Part shown: in pieces, positions 6,265 through 7,439 of the stretch | How the letters are laid out: every line of letters starts with the position of its first letter | Position numbering within the stretch: position 1 is the stretch's first letter | Source of the DNA: JBJENW01 sp051880395 | GTDB taxonomy: Bacteria; Bacillota; Clostridia; Lachnospirales; Lachnospiraceae | Length of the DNA: 7,439 nt | Assembly: GCA_051880395.1 (NCBI GenBank) | Contig: JBJENW010000326.1 | Coordinates: 1-7,439 of the forward strand | Direction: 5' to 3' | Notes under the pieces: model-generated | Databases searched by the model: none | What the model saw: only the letters and a program-made list of their open reading frames with translations | Told to the model about the DNA's origin: nothing | Translations under genes and position numbers: made by a program

Positions 6265-7089
6265 ATGAAAATTGAGAAAGTAAACGAGAACCAGATACGT
6301 TGCACTTTGACGAGAGAAGACCTAGACAACCGGCATTTGAAACTCAGCGAACTTGCCTATGGAACGGAAAAAGCCAAATCACTTTTTCGCGATATGATGC
6401 AGCAGGCATCTTACCAGTTTGGCTTTAATGCAGAGGATATTCCACTTATGATCGAAGCAGTTCCTCTGTCTTCTGACTCCGTTATCCTCATTATTACGAA
6501 AGTTGAGTACCCGGAAGAATTAGATACACGTTTTTCAAAATTCTCTGAATCAGGTATGGAAGAAGATCTGTTTGAAAACGATTTTCCCCTAACACAAGAG
6601 CAGGCCGCAGAACGAGCCGATGATATATTAGACCTTTTTCGAAAAATTCAGCAAGAAAATGAAGAAGCCTCTTCTTCCAAAAACGATTCGCCTAATTTCA
6701 TTCCTCTTGATGAATCAATTCGTCAAAAAGAAGCACAAAGGAAACAGACAAAACAAGCCGAAACGACTACGCAAAAAAAGGAAGCAAATCCTGTTCAAAT
6801 GGTTCGCTTATTTGTATTCAACAACCTTCAGAATCTGCTTCAGTTTTCTTCCATTGCGCACCACTTTTACTCACAGCCAAACACATTATATAAAAATCCT
6901 ACTAATGGAAGATATTATCTTCTGGTAAGCAATGGAAACGCCTCCGCTGAGGATTTCAACCGTCTGTGTAATATTTTAGCAGAATATGGGGCTTCGCAAA
7001 ATTTACACACCGCTACATCCGCTTATATGCAGGAACACTACGAAATGTTGATCGACAATCATGCAATCGAAACACTTGGTTCTTTATAA
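6265..7089 (+). CDS. mecA: Adaptor protein MecA
   Basis: MecA delivers substrates to the ClpC unfoldase for ClpP degradation and, in Bacillus, controls competence through ComK. This 274-residue copy has the typical plan. The N-terminal substrate-binding domain (about 1-90) opens with MKIEKVNENQIRCTLT and includes LKLSELAYGTEKAK (25-38) and FGFNAEDIPLMIEAVP (52-67), which are very typical of clostridial MecA. A long variable linker (about 91-178) is first acidic (GMEEDLFENDF) and then Lys/Gln-rich. The C-terminal ClpC-binding domain (about 179-274) includes LFVFNNLQNLLQFSSIA (182-198) and GRYYLLVS (215-222). The length is slightly above the Bacillus protein because of the linker. AAGGAA (6251-6256) lies 8 bases before the ATG. 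It is transcribed alone between its own promoter and a terminator. It is divergent from the kinase operon, so shared control is possible but not shown. Confidence 0.93.
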   Translation: MKIEKVNENQIRCTLTREDLDNRHLKLSELAYGTEKAKSLFRDMMQQASYQFGFNAEDIPLMIEAVPLSSDSVILIITKVEYPEELDTRFSKFSESGMEEDLFENDFPLTQEQAAERADDILDLFRKIQQENEEASSSKNDSPNFIPLDESIRQKEAQRKQTKQAETTTQKKEANPVQMVRLFVFNNLQNLLQFSSIAHHFYSQPNTLYKNPTNGRYYLLVSNGNASAEDFNRLCNILAEYGASQNLHTATSAYMQEHYEMLIDNHAIETLGSL

Positions 7090-7090
7090 G

Positions 7091-7133
7091 AAAAAGAACC
7101 GTTACAGTTTTTCACTGTATCGGTTCTTTTTTT
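7091..7133. terminator. Bidirectional terminator between mecA and the DUF1858 gene
   Basis: AAAAAGAACCGTTACAGT (7091-7108) pairs with ACTGTATCGGTTCTTTTT (7114-7131) around a 5-base loop, with one T-T mismatch. Forward transcription meets TTTTTTT (7127-7133) at the stem end. Reverse transcription meets CTTTTTCTT. It begins 1 base after the mecA stop and 21 bases beyond the stop of the opposing DUF1858 gene, so it can serve both. Confidence 0.9.
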
Positions 7134-7154
7134 GTAATAAAAATATTTATGCTC

Positions 7155-7358
7155 TTATTTTGCTAAAAAAGCATTAATTTTATCTACTAATGCATCCGGA
7201 TCAACACCATGTACCTGTGCGGCTTCTTCGATTGTTTCCATCTGAGAAGATGGGCATCCAAGACAATGCATACCGATTTCCAACAGGATTGGAGCAACAT
7301 TCTCATCAATCTGGAGAAGTTCGCCGATCATGGTTGTTTTACTTACCTGTGCTGCCAT
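7155..7358 (-). CDS. Small DUF1858 CxxC protein
   Basis: This 67-residue protein matches the DUF1858 family (also described as the hybrid-cluster-protein-associated redox disulfide domain). It is a small helical domain with ISLGCPSS-type features: here GMHCLGCPSSQMETIEEAA (29-47) carries the conserved Cys-x-x-Cys pair at Cys32 and Cys35. The upstream part, TTMIGELLQIDENVAPILLEIG, is the usual first half. The whole protein is the domain, with no fusion. The two cysteines could form a redox disulfide or bind a metal; the role is unknown in the family. A near-perfect ribosome site AAGGAGGT lies 10 bases before the ATG, suggesting high expression. The upstream gene, if any, is outside the window, so operon membership cannot be judged. 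Confidence 0.9.
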   Translation of the reverse strand: MAAQVSKTTMIGELLQIDENVAPILLEIGMHCLGCPSSQMETIEEAAQVHGVDPDALVDKINAFLAK

Positions 7359-7396
7359 ACTGCTTGTTACCTCCTTTATACATTTTATGATCTCTC

Positions 7397-7439
7397 GGAA
7401 TCTCTAAACCTTTATTTCTAAGGCTTTCAGATTCCTTTT
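7397..7439 (+). other. Branched hairpin with T-run at the window edge
   Basis: GGAATCT (7397-7403) pairs with AGATTCC (7429-7435). Inside, AAACCTT (7406-7412) pairs with AAGGCTTT (7420-7427) with one bulged C. Read forward it is followed by TTTT up to the edge, like a terminator. Read in reverse it has no T-run and lies in the leader of the DUF1858 gene, about 39 bases before its start. It may be a forward terminator for antisense transcription or a leader structure of the DUF1858 mRNA. Confidence 0.4.

Overview
The window looks like chromosomal core sequence from a low-GC Gram-positive anaerobe, most likely a gut-type Clostridia (Lachnospiraceae-like). The reasons are AT-rich intergenic DNA, strong AGGAGG-type ribosome sites, sigma-A promoters with extended -10 elements, a MecA adaptor, a DUF1858 CxxC protein and a FapA/DUF342 protein with no flagellar genes nearby. 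I see no mobile element, CRISPR array, rRNA or tRNA.

Layout, left to right. Positions 1-234 are a non-coding leader with a sigma-A-like promoter. A FapA-family beta-helix protein follows (235-1806, +). Its 3' end faces a membrane-anchored GH18 glycosidase (1889-3613, -), and the two share a nested, bidirectional terminator (1818-1877). The glycosidase start is placed at 3613, not at the upstream GTG at 3736, because a good promoter lies inside the longer frame and a strong ribosome site sits just before 3613. A 426-base AT-rich gap (3614-4039) separates it from a two-gene operon on the minus strand. That operon is a soluble Hanks-type protein kinase with a fused C-terminal P-loop-like domain (4646-5998), then a 191-residue P-loop-like protein (4040-4615). 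A divergent promoter region (5999-6264) leads to mecA (6265-7089, +). mecA ends at a second bidirectional terminator (7091-7133) facing a small DUF1858 protein (7155-7358, -). A hairpin with a T-run on the + strand lies at the right edge.

The part most worth a second look is the minus-strand operon. The kinase tail and the separate downstream protein look like paralogues of each other: same P-loop context, same GS-x-x-W-x-x-ES segment, same order of strands. Both have lost the Walker A lysine (Thr in one, Gly in the other) and have His in place of a P-loop Ser/Thr. The kinase also departs from the usual catalytic loop (Tyr-Leu-Asp instead of His-Arg-Asp, and His in place of the metal-binding Asn). 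This suggests a small cytosolic signalling module in which a kinase carries a ParA/MinD-like partner domain and acts with a free copy of it. That function is inferred, not shown.

The other genes are ordinary single-gene units: envelope or peptidoglycan hydrolysis (GH18), regulated proteolysis (MecA with ClpC), a likely redox or metal-linked CxxC protein (DUF1858) and an uncharacterised FapA-family protein.
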